Part shown: one piece after another, positions 12,779 through 13,633 of the stretch
Layout of the letters: each line of letters starts with the position of its first letter
How positions within the stretch are numbered: the first letter of the stretch is position 1
Source: JBDRMV01 sp043811795
GTDB lineage: Bacteria; CG03
Assembly (NCBI GenBank): GCA_043811795.1
Contig: JBDRMV010000104.1
Location: 1-13,633, forward strand
DNA length: 13,633 nucleotides
Reading direction: 5' to 3'
Position numbers and translations under genes: made by a program
The notes under the pieces: model-generated
The model's input: the letters and a program-made list of their open reading frames with translations, nothing else
Told to the model about the DNA's origin: nothing
The model's database searches: none

Positions 12779-13633
12779 TTAATGCCGGAAGAAGCGGCTG
12801 TTTACGAATGCGAGTTTGACGCCGAGTTTCTTTGCCGTTTCCGCCACTCTTTCGTCTTTTAGGGAACCTGCCGGCGCCGCAACGACTTTTATTCCTGCTT
12901 TGAATGCAGCGCGGACGGAATCGTCAAACGGGAAGAAGCCGTCGGAAACGAGAACCGCTCCTTTCATCTTTCCGCCGGTCAGTTTAACCGCTCTGCCGAT
13001 TGCGATTTTGACCGACTGAATCCTGCTGCACTGGCCCGGACATATCCCCAGCGTCATGCCGTTTCTTACGATCAGCGACGAGTTCGATGCGACGGAAAAA
13101 GCCGCCTTCAGACCGAACAGAATGTCGTCCTTTTCTTTTTTCGTTAGTTTTCCGCTCACCTCCGCAAGTTTGACCGTCGGGAATTTCGCTTCCTGAACGA
13201 GATAACCGCCGAGCGCCCGTCTTACGGCGAGTTTTGAATTCCACCTGCGGTATTTGAAAAGTATGAGTTTGGGTTTCCCGCTTAAAATTTTTACGGCTCC
13301 GTTGTCAAAACCGGGAGCGCAGATGACTTCAAAAAAATGTTTAGTAAGAAGAACCGCGGTTTTCTTCGTGACTTTTTTGTTGAATGAGACAATGCCGCCG
13401 AATGCGCTGACGGGGTCGCAGGCGAGGGCGCTTTTGTATGCATTTTCCTGTTTGTCCGCTGCGGCCGCCCCGCACGGGTTCGTGTGTTTTATTATGACGC
13501 ATCCGCCCTGCGAAAACCTGCCCGCAAGAAGAATCGCCGCTTCCATGTCAAGAATGTTGTTGTACGAAAGAGGTTTCCCCTGAAGAATTTTCCCGGGGAA
13601 TGCCTTTTCGGAATAGAACGCCGCTTTCTGATG
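12779..13633 (-). CDS. purH: PurH, AICAR transformylase / IMP cyclohydrolase, C-terminal part
   Basis: The 284 visible residues cover most of the AICAR formyltransferase domain, which takes a formyl group from 10-formyl-THF to make FAICAR in purine synthesis. The frame is open to the window edge, so the start and the IMP cyclohydrolase domain lie beyond 13633; the ATG at 13546 is internal because GKPLSYNNILDMEAA reads through it. Key motifs are IIKHTNPCGAAA, CDPVSAFGGIVSFN, SNSSLIVRNGMTLGICPGQ, SDGFFPFDDSV and the terminal FFRH. The loop usually ending PGGS reads PAGS. Its stop is 13 bases before moaA on the same strand, so the moa genes probably use purH transcription. Like folD at the other end, it depends on folate C1 units. 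Confidence 0.96.
   Translation of the reverse strand, partial: HQKAAFYSEKAFPGKILQGKPLSYNNILDMEAAILLAGRFSQGGCVIIKHTNPCGAAAADKQENAYKSALACDPVSAFGGIVSFNKKVTKKTAVLLTKHFFEVICAPGFDNGAVKILSGKPKLILFKYRRWNSKLAVRRALGGYLVQEAKFPTVKLAEVSGKLTKKEKDDILFGLKAAFSVASNSSLIVRNGMTLGICPGQCSRIQSVKIAIGRAVKLTGGKMKGAVLVSDGFFPFDDSVRAAFKAGIKVVAAPAGSLKDERVAETAKKLGVKLAFVNSRFFRH

Overview
The window is one dense bacterial gene cluster. Nearly everything in it serves a molybdopterin-type (tungsten or molybdenum) formate dehydrogenase and one-carbon/folate metabolism. There are no tRNA or rRNA genes, phage genes, transposase genes or CRISPR arrays, and no gene-free stretch longer than about 190 bases. GC is near 50% in most of the window. 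The gene content (formate dehydrogenase, soluble Fe-S/flavin electron-transfer subunits, tungstate uptake, DUF3786) suggests an anaerobe with an acetogen-like or fermentative life style, probably an uncultured lineage. I cannot place the phylum from sequence alone.

Plus strand, 2-10361. The 3' part of folD (methylene-THF dehydrogenase/cyclohydrolase) is followed by a Cys-type formate dehydrogenase catalytic subunit (fdhA). Next come two electron-transfer subunits like the beta and gamma subunits of archaeal sulfhydrogenase: a two-[4Fe-4S] protein, and an FAD/NAD(P) reductase with a C-terminal [2Fe-2S] site. Then follow mobA (guanylyl transfer to the cofactor), tupA-tupB-tupC (tungstate ABC importer), moeA (metal insertion), a MOSC-domain protein and a DUF3786 protein. 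Most junctions from 3186 onward overlap by 1-11 bases, several with GTG or TTG starts on the previous stop codon, so this is almost certainly one operon. Three junctions (folD/fdhA, fdhA/beta subunit, mobA/tupA) carry three different short palindromic repeat elements.

Minus strand, 13633-10464. The 3' half of purH (AICAR transformylase, another folate C1 enzyme) is followed after 13 bases by moaA-moaC-moaB and a second MOSC-domain gene. This moa block is clearly more AT-rich than purH and the plus-strand operon, and its MoaA and MoaC look like the archaeal-type families, so it was probably acquired separately. It converges on the plus-strand operon.

Together the two units cover tungstate uptake, cyclic pyranopterin formation (MoaA, MoaC), adenylylation and metal insertion (MoaB, MoeA) and nucleotide attachment (MobA). 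MPT synthase (MoaD/MoaE), its activator MoeB and FdhD are absent and must lie elsewhere. The most unusual points are a FolD whose catalytic Lys is Gln and whose conserved Asp is Glu (predicted to lack cyclohydrolase activity), the pairing of a formate dehydrogenase with a sulfhydrogenase-type diaphorase module, the DUF3786 gene at the end of a cofactor operon, and the repeat elements at the operon joints.
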